Positions 33,930 to 39,911 of a stretch of 39,911 bases of DNA are shown here, one piece after another. A program made the position numbers and the translations under genes. The notes beneath the pieces were generated by a model, which did no database searches, had not been told where the DNA came from, and saw nothing but the letters and a program-made list of their open reading frames with translations. This stretch comes from Bacteroidaceae bacterium (GTDB taxonomy: Bacteria; Bacteroidota; Bacteroidia; Bacteroidales; Bacteroidaceae). The first letter of the stretch is position 1. Each line of letters begins with the position of its first letter. Location: the NCBI GenBank assembly GCA_017445925.1, contig JAFSRW010000030.1, positions 1 to 39,911 on the forward strand. The letters run 5' to 3'.

Positions 33930-34535
33930 ATGGCTGAAAACATTTATCCCATATATGACCAGATGATGACGCGTGCCGACAAGGAGAATCTCCTCCACCA
34001 GCATGGTCTGATGGTCTGGTTTACAGGTTTGAGCGGAAGCGGCAAGAGCACCATTGCTATGGGTGTGGAGCGTGAGTTGCATAAGCGAGGCATCCTTTGT
34101 AGGATTCTTGACGGCGACAATATCCGTTCCGGCATCAACAGCAACTTAGGCTTCTCTGCTGAGGATAGGATGGAGAACATCCGACGGATTGCTGAGATTG
34201 GAAAACTCTTTGTTCAGACGGGCATCGTAACACTGGCATGCTTTGTCAGTCCTACCAACGATGTGCGCCGTTTGGCTCGCAACATCATTGGCGAGGATGA
34301 TTTCAGGGAGGTTTTCGTCTCTACGCCTCTTGAGGAATGTGAGCGTCGCGATGTGAAAGGTCTTTATGCCAGAGCCAGAAGGGGCGAGGTGAAAGACTTT
34401 ACCGGCATCAGCGCTCCCTTCGAAGTACCAGAGAATCCAGCCCTTGAGATTGATACCAGCCGCCTCTCGTTAGAGGAATCTGTAAAAAGGGTGGTGGAGT
34501 TGATAATGAAAAATGGGTTAGAGGTTATGGGTTAG
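33930..34535 (+). CDS. cysC: Adenylylsulfate kinase
   Basis: A 201-residue cytoplasmic kinase that phosphorylates APS to PAPS. The P-loop GLSGSGKST is at residues 33-41. DGDNIRSGIN, FVSPTNDVR and KGLYARARRGEVKDFTGI follow in the order of the family. It is a stand-alone kinase, not fused to ATP sulfurylase. PAPS made here can feed reductive assimilation or sulfotransferases; the neighbouring sulfotransferase and lack of reductase genes favour the second. The last codons (GLEVMG) and the TAG stop lie inside a heptanucleotide repeat array. Confidence 0.95.
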   Translation: MAENIYPIYDQMMTRADKENLLHQHGLMVWFTGLSGSGKSTIAMGVERELHKRGILCRILDGDNIRSGINSNLGFSAEDRMENIRRIAEIGKLFVQTGIVTLACFVSPTNDVRRLARNIIGEDDFREVFVSTPLEECERRDVKGLYARARRGEVKDFTGISAPFEVPENPALEIDTSRLSLEESVKRVVELIMKNGLEVMG

Positions 34536-34624
34536 CGGTTAGCGATTAGAGACACCTGAATCTTGAATCCTGAAACTAATATTGGTTAAAGGTTAGCGTA
34601 ATTATGAATTATGAATTATGAATT
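34516..34624 (+). repeat. Four consecutive heptanucleotide arrays between cysC and cysD
   Basis: Reading from 34516: five GGTTAGN-like units (34516-34550), three TGAATCN-like units (34557-34577), two GGTTARN units (34584-34597) and three exact ATGAATT units (34604-34624). All have a 7-nt period. Almost every unit contains TAG, TGA or TAA. The first array holds the cysC stop, and the last holds the cysD start codon. Because 7 is not a multiple of 3, the stops fall in all three frames. Confidence 0.85.
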
Positions 34625-35522
34625 AAATCTGTCGCATCTGCAGGAACTAGAGGCCGAAAGCATTCACATCATTCGTGAGGTGGCTGCCGAGTTCGAGAAT
34701 CCTGTTATGCTGTATAGTATAGGTAAGGACTCCAGCGTTATGGTTCGTCTGGCTGAGAAGGCTTTCGCGCCAGGCAAGGTGCCTTTCCCCCTGATGCACA
34801 TTGATTCTAAATGGAAGTTTCGCGAGATGATTGAGTTCCGAGACCGTTATGCCAAGGAGCACGGATGGAACCTGATTGTGGAAAGCAATATGGAGGCTTT
34901 CAATGCCGGCGTGGGACCCTTTACCCATGGAAGCAAGGTGCATACCGACCTTATGAAGACCAAGGCCCTCCTGGATGCGCTGAACAAATATAAGTTCGAT
35001 GCTGCCTTTGGTGGAGCCCGCAGGGATGAGGAAAAGAGTCGGGCCAAGGAGCGCATCTTCAGCTTCCGCGACCAGTTTAACCAGTGGGACCCTAAGAACC
35101 AGCGCCCTGAGCTCTGGGATATCTATAACAGCAGGGTTCATAAGGGCGAGAGCATTCGTGTATTCCCCTTGAGCAATTGGACAGAGTTGGATATCTGGCA
35201 GTATATCCGTCTGGAGAACATTCCCATTGTGCCCCTGTATTTTGCCAAGGAACGTCCTTGCGTGGAGATTGACGGTAACCTAATAATGGCCGATGATGAC
35301 CGTCTGCCCAAGGAACTGGTGCCCAAGATTCACAACCGCATGGTTCGTTTCCGCACACTTGGCTGCTGGCCTCTGACGGGTGCTGTAGAGTCGAATGCTA
35401 CCACCATCGAGGAGATTGTAGAGGAGATGATGACCACCACCAAGAGCGAGAGAACCACTCGTGTAATAGACTTCGACCAGGAAGCCAGCATGGAGCAGAA
35501 AAAGAGGGAGGGATATTTTTAA
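34611..35522 (+). CDS. cysD: Sulfate adenylyltransferase subunit 2
   Basis: A 303-residue ATP sulfurylase catalytic subunit that, with GTPase CysN, converts sulfate and ATP to APS. The PP-loop SIGKDS is at residues 36-41. [20 protein letters not shown] and [10 protein letters not shown] are typical CysD segments. Among three ATG codons in the heptamer array, 34604 and 34618 meet stops within a few codons; only 34611 reads into CysD, as [16 protein letters not shown]. So the first six codons come from the repeat. The cysD TAA stop overlaps the next heptamer array. Confidence 0.96.
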   Translation: MNYELNLSHLQELEAESIHIIREVAAEFENPVMLYSIGKDSSVMVRLAEKAFAPGKVPFPLMHIDSKWKFREMIEFRDRYAKEHGWNLIVESNMEAFNAGVGPFTHGSKVHTDLMKTKALLDALNKYKFDAAFGGARRDEEKSRAKERIFSFRDQFNQWDPKNQRPELWDIYNSRVHKGESIRVFPLSNWTELDIWQYIRLENIPIVPLYFAKERPCVEIDGNLIMADDDRLPKELVPKIHNRMVRFRTLGCWPLTGAVESNATTIEEIVEEMMTTTKSERTTRVIDFDQEASMEQKKREGYF

Positions 35523-35555
35523 TTGAAAATTGACAATTGAAAATTGACAATTGAT
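35521..35555 (+). repeat. Five AATTGAN heptamers between cysD and cysN
   Basis: AATTGAA, AATTGAC, AATTGAA, AATTGAC and AATTGAT run without gap from the last two bases of the cysD stop codon to 1 nt before the cysN ATG at 35557. Each unit holds a TGA; these fall in all three frames. The whole intergenic space is this array. Confidence 0.85.
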
Positions 35556-35556
35556 A

Positions 35557-37041
35557 ATGGAAGACAAAAAGTTAGATATAAAGGCTTATCTTGATGCCGA
35601 TGAGAAGAAGGATTTGCTCCGTCTCTTGACGGCAGGCTCTGTGGATGATGGAAAATCTACGCTGATAGGCCGACTTCTTTTTGATAGCAAGAAGCTTTAC
35701 GAGGACCAGTTGCAGGCTCTGGAGCGCGACTCCCGTCGTGTGGGCAATGCCGGAGCTGGGCAGATAGACTATGCTTTGCTGCTGGATGGCCTGAAGGCTG
35801 AGCGCGAGGAGGGTATTACCATCGATGTGGCTTACCGCTATTTCTCCACCAACCAGCGCAAGTTTATCATTGCCGATACCCCGGGCCACGAGCAATATAC
35901 CCGCAACATGATTACTGGTGGCAGCACGGCTAATCTGGCTATCATCTTGGTAGATGCCCGTACGGGAGTTATCACGCAGACGCGCCGCCATACATTCCTG
36001 GTTTCCCTGTTGGGAATCAAGCACATTGTGCTGGCCGTAAACAAGATGGATTTGGTGAACTTCTCCGAGGAAGTTTTCACAAAGATAAAGAATGAATACC
36101 TGGCGCTGACCAGTCAGTTGGGCATCGAGGATGTAACGTGCTTCCCCCTCTCGGCTCTGGAGGGCGACAATGTGGTGGAGAAGAGTCCTCGCACGCCTTG
36201 GTTCCAGGGCACATCATTGCTTCAGTTCCTGGAGACCGTGCCCATCGACCGCGACCGAAATATGCAGGACTTCCGCTTCCCCGTTCAGTACGTCCTGCGT
36301 CCCAACTTGGACTTCCGTGGCTTCTGCGGAAAGGTTGCCAGCGGCGTAATCCGTAAGGGCGATGAGGTTGTGGCCCTACCCAGCATGAAGAAGAGCCGCG
36401 TAAAGAACATTGTTACATATGAAGGCGAGCTCTCCTACGCATTCTGCCCTCAGTCTATTTGTATAACTCTGGAGGACGAGATAGATATCAGTAGAGGAGA
36501 GATGATCGTGCGCCCTGATAATCTGCCAAACATCGGCCGTTACTTCCAGACAATGCTTGTATGGATGGACGAGGAGCCTATGGACCGTGGCAAGCAATTC
36601 TTCCTGAAGCACAACACCAATACCACCCGTGCTACCATAGATGAGGTTTGTTATCGTGTGGATGTAAACACCATGGAGCAGTTGCCTGGCACAGACTTCA
36701 AACTGAACGAGATAGGTTGCGTCCGCATTACTACGGCTAAAACCATCTTCTTCGATGCCTACAAGCAGAATAAGGCTACTGGCGCCTTCATTCTCATAGA
36801 CCCCATCACCAACAACACCTCAGCGGTGGGTATGATAATCCGTCCCTTAGAGATGGACGACATCAACAAAGCCGACGTTCCCACGCTCGACCTTAAGAAG
36901 CTAGGGATAGGGGAGGAGCACTATGAGGCAATAGAGAAGGCGATGAAGGACCTTGCAAGGCAAGGGCTTGAGATTGTAATAAGACGCCCCTCTCCAACCC
37001 CTAACCCCTCCTCCCCAAAATGGGAGGTGGGAAATATATAA
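35557..37041 (+). CDS. cysN: Sulfate adenylyltransferase subunit 1 (GTPase)
   Basis: A 494-residue translation-factor-like GTPase that drives APS formation by CysD. G1 is GSVDDGKST at residues 27-35, the G3 motif is [12 protein letters not shown] near residue 109, and G4 is NKMD. Beta-barrel domains II and III follow. It is not fused to CysC. The last 15 or so residues ([19 protein letters not shown]) are translated from a C-rich palindromic repeat and look unlike a natural CysN end, as if the repeat had replaced the original stop. The ATG at 35557 directly follows the heptamer array; an in-frame TTG at 35551 is less likely. Confidence 0.94.
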   Translation: MEDKKLDIKAYLDADEKKDLLRLLTAGSVDDGKSTLIGRLLFDSKKLYEDQLQALERDSRRVGNAGAGQIDYALLLDGLKAEREEGITIDVAYRYFSTNQRKFIIADTPGHEQYTRNMITGGSTANLAIILVDARTGVITQTRRHTFLVSLLGIKHIVLAVNKMDLVNFSEEVFTKIKNEYLALTSQLGIEDVTCFPLSALEGDNVVEKSPRTPWFQGTSLLQFLETVPIDRDRNMQDFRFPVQYVLRPNLDFRGFCGKVASGVIRKGDEVVALPSMKKSRVKNIVTYEGELSYAFCPQSICITLEDEIDISRGEMIVRPDNLPNIGRYFQTMLVWMDEEPMDRGKQFFLKHNTNTTRATIDEVCYRVDVNTMEQLPGTDFKLNEIGCVRITTAKTIFFDAYKQNKATGAFILIDPITNNTSAVGMIIRPLEMDDINKADVPTLDLKKLGIGEEHYEAIEKAMKDLARQGLEIVIRRPSPTPNPSSPKWEVGNI

Positions 37042-37103
37042 TTCAACTGCCATTGCCTCTGCTTGCAGTTCCCTCCCATTTGGGGGAGGGTTAGGGAGAG
37101 GGG
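36987..37103. repeat. Inverted pair of C-rich repeats across the cysN 3' end
   Basis: The arm at 36987-37031 and the arm at 37071-37103 are near-perfect reverse complements (about 33 nt matched) around a 39-nt centre. The left arm has one additional 7-nt unit (AACCCCT twice, 36996-37009). The left arm is inside cysN; the right arm ends 8 nt before the sulfotransferase ATG. The transcript could form a long GC-rich hairpin between the two genes. Confidence 0.75.
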
Positions 37104-37111
37104 CCAGAATT

Positions 37112-38230
37112 ATGGAATTTTCCAAATTACCAGCAAATACTTTGATTGGAGCCGACTGGGATACGTTCCGGGCTGTAACTCAGGGTAGATATGTTGCACA
37201 GGATAAGGACACCAAGTTGCTTGTAACCAAATGCATCTGCCGTCTGCTCAGCCTTTTTGCTCCCTTGCAGGAAAACAAGTACCAGCGCCTGCTGGCCAAC
37301 ACACCCCTGCAGCACGACCCGCTCTTTATTCTGGGCCATTGGCGCAGCGGAACCACCTTCGTGCACAATATCTTTGCGCAGGACCAGCGCTTCGGCTATA
37401 CCACCACGTACCAGACGGTATTACCGCACCACATGATGACAATGCAATGGCTGCTGAAGCCTCTCTTTGGTGCCCTGATGCCTAAGACCAGGCCTACCGA
37501 TAATATGGAACTCAGCCCCGATTTGCCACAGGAGGAAGAGTTCGCTCTGCTGAACATGTGTCCCGTATCATATTACAATTTCTGGTTCTATCCGCAGAGT
37601 ATGCGCGAGTATTGCGACCGCTTTCTGACCATGAAGCAGGCCACGCCTCAGGAGATTGCCGACTTCAAGGACAAGTTCCTTAAACTGGTAAAGATAAGCA
37701 TGTGGAACAGTCGTCGCGGTGTATCCGATGCCCAGTACCTCAGCAAGAATCCGCCACATACAGGCAAGGTAAAGACGCTGGTGGAGATGTTCCCCAATGC
37801 CAAGTTCATCTATCTCATCCGCGACCCCTATACGGTGTTCGAGAGCACCCGTTCCTTCTTCACTCAGACCATTGCACCGTTGGAGTTAAATAGTATATCT
37901 ACGGAAGAGATGGAGCAGAATATCCTTTATGGATATAAGGAGTTGTACAATGCTTATCAGGAGCAGAAACAGTATATCCCCGTGGGCAATCTGTTTGAGG
38001 CTAAGTTTGAGGAGTTTGAGGAGGATGCCCTCAGCATCACCGAGCGCATTTACCGCCAGTTGAATCTCCCAGGTTGGGAGGCAGCACGTCCTAATATAGA
38101 GAAGTACATAAACGGCAAGAAAGGGTTTCACAAGAACCAGTACCAGTACGATTCCCGCACCATCAGCATGGTAAATGATGCCTGGGGGGACATCCTAGAC
38201 GCCTGGGGCTATCAAAAACTTGAATCTTGA
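37112..38230 (+). CDS. PAPS-dependent sulfotransferase family protein
   Basis: A 372-residue protein of the sulfotransferase superfamily, which transfers a sulfuryl group from PAPS to a hydroxyl or amine. The 5'-phosphosulfate-binding loop is GHWRSGTT at residues 75-82, and the 3'-phosphate-binding segment is IYLIRDPYTVFESTRSFF near 233-250. No signal peptide is seen, so it acts inside the cell. Last gene of the transporter-cysC-cysD-cysN cassette, so it should be the consumer of the PAPS. From memory, a comparable cassette in Bacteroides thetaiotaomicron (sulfotransferase BT_0416) has been linked to steroid sulfonation; whether this protein shares that substrate is open. The stop TGA lies in two heptamers (TGAATCT, TGAAACT). 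Confidence 0.85.
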   Translation: MEFSKLPANTLIGADWDTFRAVTQGRYVAQDKDTKLLVTKCICRLLSLFAPLQENKYQRLLANTPLQHDPLFILGHWRSGTTFVHNIFAQDQRFGYTTTYQTVLPHHMMTMQWLLKPLFGALMPKTRPTDNMELSPDLPQEEEFALLNMCPVSYYNFWFYPQSMREYCDRFLTMKQATPQEIADFKDKFLKLVKISMWNSRRGVSDAQYLSKNPPHTGKVKTLVEMFPNAKFIYLIRDPYTVFESTRSFFTQTIAPLELNSISTEEMEQNILYGYKELYNAYQEQKQYIPVGNLFEAKFEEFEEDALSITERIYRQLNLPGWEAARPNIEKYINGKKGFHKNQYQYDSRTISMVNDAWGDILDAWGYQKLES

Positions 38231-38234
38231 AACT
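38221..38234 (+). repeat. Two heptamers at the sulfotransferase stop codon
   Basis: TGAATCT and TGAAACT follow each other; the TGA of the second is the stop. The same two units occur in the cysC-cysD junction (34557-34577). Confidence 0.6.
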
Positions 38235-38942
38235 TTATCCCTCCTCATCCATCTTCTTCAGACCGAAGATTTGGGAATAAGATATTAAAGATAAAATAGG
38301 GAGTAGGACACCTGCAATGATGTAGAATTCCCAATTGTCGCCAAGTATGAAGAACAGTGTGCACAGTACACCTGTTATCAATGTTGGCAATAGCAACGCT
38401 AAAACACAGTTCCTGAATTTGTTTCCACATTTGGCCAAGGCAAAGAAATACCCCATAATTGTACTTGATGCCAGATGGATGGGAACCAGGATAACGATAA
38501 TGTAGATACATTTCTCCACTATCTCAAAGGATGAGGTATCAACAGCTTCAGTCATAAACCATACGCTCCAGATCCATGCGAATCCCATGGCTAAGCATAC
38601 AGAATAGACTATACCATCTAAGAATTCATCGTAATGTTTATTCATGGCCGAAAAGATAATCAAAGAGCCCCATTTGGCTATCTCCGCAGGAATCGCTACT
38701 CCCAGGAATCCGATTGTCAAGCATTCCAGTATAGAATGTTGTTCTGATATCTGAAACTTCTCAGGAAGATACGGCAATCCTGATTTTATAACTGCAAAAG
38801 CCATTGCTGCACCCACCAAAGCTGCCAATAACAGCATTTGCCAGGGCTCCGGCTTCTTGCTATCTATCATATCGATATATAAAATGAAGAATACGGCAGG
38901 AAAAACTGCTGCAATCAAAAGAATAATTGTTGTTAGTTCCAT
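38235..38942 (-). CDS. PrsW-like membrane protein, possibly inactive
   Basis: A 235-residue protein with about seven or eight membrane helices, resembling the PrsW intramembrane metalloprotease family, as in DSKKPEPWQMLLLAALVGA, FLDGIVYSVCLAMGFA and PIHLASSTIMGYFFAL. The family's EExxK motif is reduced to AEIAK (residues 86-90), and the Glu normally found after GFAxx is Trp125. His156 is kept. It may therefore be a pseudo-protease or a distant relative. It is convergent with the sulfotransferase with only 4 nt between stops. No partner such as an anti-sigma factor is visible. Confidence 0.6.
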   Translation of the reverse strand: MELTTIILLIAAVFPAVFFILYIDMIDSKKPEPWQMLLLAALVGAAMAFAVIKSGLPYLPEKFQISEQHSILECLTIGFLGVAIPAEIAKWGSLIIFSAMNKHYDEFLDGIVYSVCLAMGFAWIWSVWFMTEAVDTSSFEIVEKCIYIIVILVPIHLASSTIMGYFFALAKCGNKFRNCVLALLLPTLITGVLCTLFFILGDNWEFYIIAGVLLPILSLISYSQIFGLKKMDEEG

Positions 38943-39100
38943 AATATAATTATGTTATTAGGTTCATATTGTTTTCATGCTAATCGTTAATTCGTTCTCA
39001 AAAATAGTTAATTTATTTAACACACAAGCATAAAGTAGGGTAAATTTTTATATATGTCAGCAAAATCGCATCTTTATAGCCAGAATGGTATAATTATAAG

Positions 39101-39134
39101 AAAAACTGCCACCTTATTAAATGTAAGATAGCAG
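39101..39134 (-). terminator. Terminator of the HU-smalltalk operon
   Basis: On the minus strand CTGCTATCTTA (39134-39124) pairs with TAAGGTGGCAG (39116-39106), using two G-U pairs, then five T residues follow. On the plus strand the same positions would be C-A mismatches, so it is built for the minus strand. Confidence 0.7.
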
Positions 39135-39149
39135 TCTTTTAGGTTAGGG

Positions 39150-39344
39150 TTAACGTTTCGTTACCTTATCAATGTAATAGTCGAGTCCAAAGATGGAGCC
39201 TGCCAGTAGGAATGCTTGTCCTACGTAGAAAAGAAGTCCGTTTGCCACATCTGCTATGGTAAACACCTGATAGGCTACCATCACTATGCTTGTGCTAATC
39301 AGCATCACAGCACATGTGTACTGTACATTCTTTTTCCTGTCCAT
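39150..39344 (-). CDS. 64-residue membrane protein next to smalltalk
   Basis: A small protein with a basic N-terminus (MDRKKNVQY), two hydrophobic helices (about residues 8-28 and 33-54) separated by IADVANG, and a basic tail (DKVTKR). It is predicted to be an inner-membrane protein with both ends in the cytoplasm. Its ATG lies 3 nt after the smalltalk stop, so the genes are co-transcribed and perhaps coupled. I do not recognise the family. Confidence 0.6.
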   Translation of the reverse strand: MDRKKNVQYTCAVMLISTSIVMVAYQVFTIADVANGLLFYVGQAFLLAGSIFGLDYYIDKVTKR

Positions 39345-39347
39345 AGT

Positions 39348-39437
39348 CTAAAGTAAGCAACTTGCTCCTGCACCACCCAGTATGGCTGCAATAACATAAC
39401 CGATGATTTGCAGAATAGTCTTAATTGTCTTGTTCAT
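39348..39437 (-). CDS. Smalltalk protein
   Basis: A 29-residue hydrophobic peptide starting MNKTIKTILQIIGYVIAAIL and ending with a Gly-rich GGAGASCLL. It matches the small Bacteroidetes family called smalltalk, commonly found downstream of an HU-like gene. A short basic N-terminus and a single membrane helix suggest an inner-membrane peptide. The order HU-like, smalltalk, 64-residue membrane protein is compact and ends in a terminator. The function is unknown; the name reflects small size and suspected signalling. Confidence 0.82.
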   Translation of the reverse strand: MNKTIKTILQIIGYVIAAILGGAGASCLL

Positions 39438-39459
39438 AGTAGTTTACTGTTTCGTGAAT

Positions 39460-39525
39460 AATGTTCAATGCTCAATGTTCAATGAAATAAAATTCTTCAC
39501 TTTTCACTCTTAACTCTTCACTTGA
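39460..39525 (-). repeat. Heptamer arrays in the HU-smalltalk spacer
   Basis: On the plus strand AATGTTC, AATGCTC and AATGTTC (39460-39480) run in tandem, and CACTTTT, CACTCTT, AACTCTT and CACTTGA (39498-39525) form a second array. On the transcribed minus strand each unit holds TGA or TAA. Confidence 0.7.
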
Positions 39526-39552
39526 AGAGAGGGGGCTTTCGCCCCGCTCTTC
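39524..39552 (-). other. Strong hairpin just after the HU-like stop codon
   Basis: GAAGAG and GGGGC (with one offset base) pair with GCCCC and CTCTTC around a GAAA tetraloop on the minus strand. No T run follows, so it is probably not a terminator. It could protect the 3' end of the HU part of a processed transcript. Confidence 0.5.
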
Positions 39553-39553
39553 A

Positions 39554-39911
39554 TTAGTCTTCATCCGCTCCTGGCTCGTCACCGCCATTGTCATCACCAC
39601 CACCCTGGTTAGGGTTAGGGTTAACGTTATCGTTGGTGTTGTTATCTCCCCCCTCGCCCTCGGGAGAGGGGTCGGGGGTGAGGCTGTTGTTCGCGTCTTC
39701 ATCCTCGACAGTTCCGCTATCATCGCTGGTGACGCGCTTTACGATGGCGCCGTTGCGGTCGATACAGGTGATCTGGATGGCGGTGTTGGCCAACTCATCC
39801 TTCAAGTCAACGCTGGGGGTGAACACAATGCGGCGACTCTTGATAAGGCCAGTCTTCACGTCGTTCACACTCTCTACGGCCTTGGCACGTACTGCGAAGC
39901 GCATAGTACCC
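39554..39911 (-). CDS. HU/IHF-like DNA-binding protein, 3' part (partial)
   Basis: The 3' portion of a gene whose start lies beyond the right edge. The frame stays open to the edge (reading Gly-Thr before the Met at 39904), so that Met is internal. The visible segment GTMRFAVRAK, then RRIVFTPSVDLKDELAN, matches the end of the Bacteroidetes HU-like fold. It is followed by a long acidic and Asn/Gly-rich tail. Part of the tail, SLTPDPSPEGEGG, is the translation of a palindromic GC-rich repeat seen in many bacterial genomes. The rest of the tail (NPNPNQGGGDDN, DEPGADED) is low complexity. With smalltalk it forms a typical pair. Confidence 0.7.
   Translation of the reverse strand, partial: GTMRFAVRAKAVESVNDVKTGLIKSRRIVFTPSVDLKDELANTAIQITCIDRNGAIVKRVTSDDSGTVEDEDANNSLTPDPSPEGEGGDNNTNDNVNPNPNQGGGDDNGGDEPGADED

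Larger units (their letters stand above)
39142..39628. repeat. 16-nt direct repeat GGTTAGGGTTAACGTT
   Basis: The sequence occurs at 39142-39157, across the stop codon of the 64-residue membrane protein, and at 39613-39628, in the tail of the HU-like gene. The second copy is preceded by one further AGGGTT unit. The two flank the smalltalk operon. Confidence 0.6.

Noticed and set aside
34604-34624. Phase variation of cysD by loss or gain of ATGAATT units
   Set aside because: Any array of two or more units still leaves one ATG in the CysD frame at the penultimate unit, so copy-number change would not switch the gene off.
34516-35555. Reading the short repeats as a CRISPR array
   Set aside because: Units are 7 nt without spacers and the unit sequence changes from array to array; no cas genes are present.
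39607-39628. Telomere-like TTAGGG repeats as a chromosome-end signal
   Set aside because: There are only two to three units, inside a coding tail, in a bacterial context; they are low-complexity coding repeats.
39472-39723. 83-codon minus-strand frame with Thr-Leu repeats
   Set aside because: It is the frame-shifted reading of the HU-like tail, its repeats and the spacer arrays.

Overview
The window looks like a chromosomal segment of a Bacteroidales bacterium, most like Prevotella and relatives. The evidence is the Bacteroidetes promoter consensus (-33 TTTG, 19-20 nt, -7 TAnnTTTG) in front of many genes, the near absence of Shine-Dalgarno sequences, a TamL-type lipoprotein, a short ManC, secreted GH92 and GH43-like enzymes, a smalltalk small protein beside an HU-like gene, and a 29-residue AURKAIP1/COX24-type protein. 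No insertion sequence, prophage, CRISPR array or rRNA is visible.

Layout. 1-385 is a gene-free regulatory stretch with promoters pointing out of the left edge. 386-7956 holds a voltage-gated K+ channel (-), then HU, a secreted GH92 mannosidase, fabD overlapping a cytoplasmic GH13 enzyme, and manC. 7997-11265 (-) is glnS followed by a TPR protein. 11689-12825 is a secreted GH43-like protein behind a long, apparently structured leader. 12822-16372 (-) carries a phosphoethanolamine-transferase-like membrane enzyme, prs and a TrmH-family RNA methyltransferase. 16436-19989 holds tamL, a small lipoprotein (-) and an MBL-fold hydrolase. Two identical tRNA-Lys(CTT) genes precede aspS. rng and the COX24-like gene (-) lie opposite mutY. 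An aldo/keto reductase and a DUF4965 secreted protein form a pair. carB follows a promoter, an Arg-rich mini-ORF and a terminator, which together look like an attenuator.

From 32295 to 38230 five genes form one cassette: SLC13-type sulfate/anion transporter, cysC, cysD, cysN and a sulfotransferase. They give sulfate uptake, activation to APS, phosphorylation to PAPS and sulfuryl transfer. No reductive cys genes are present here, so the cassette is most simply read as making sulfated (sulfonated) products. Its intergenic junctions are built from heptanucleotide tandem arrays whose units carry stop codons, so that three or more copies close all reading frames. Similar heptamers recur at the sulfotransferase stop, in the HU-smalltalk spacer and downstream of the TrmH gene. 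The right end (-) holds a PrsW-like membrane protein, a 64-residue membrane protein, smalltalk and the 3' part of an HU-like gene that runs off the window.
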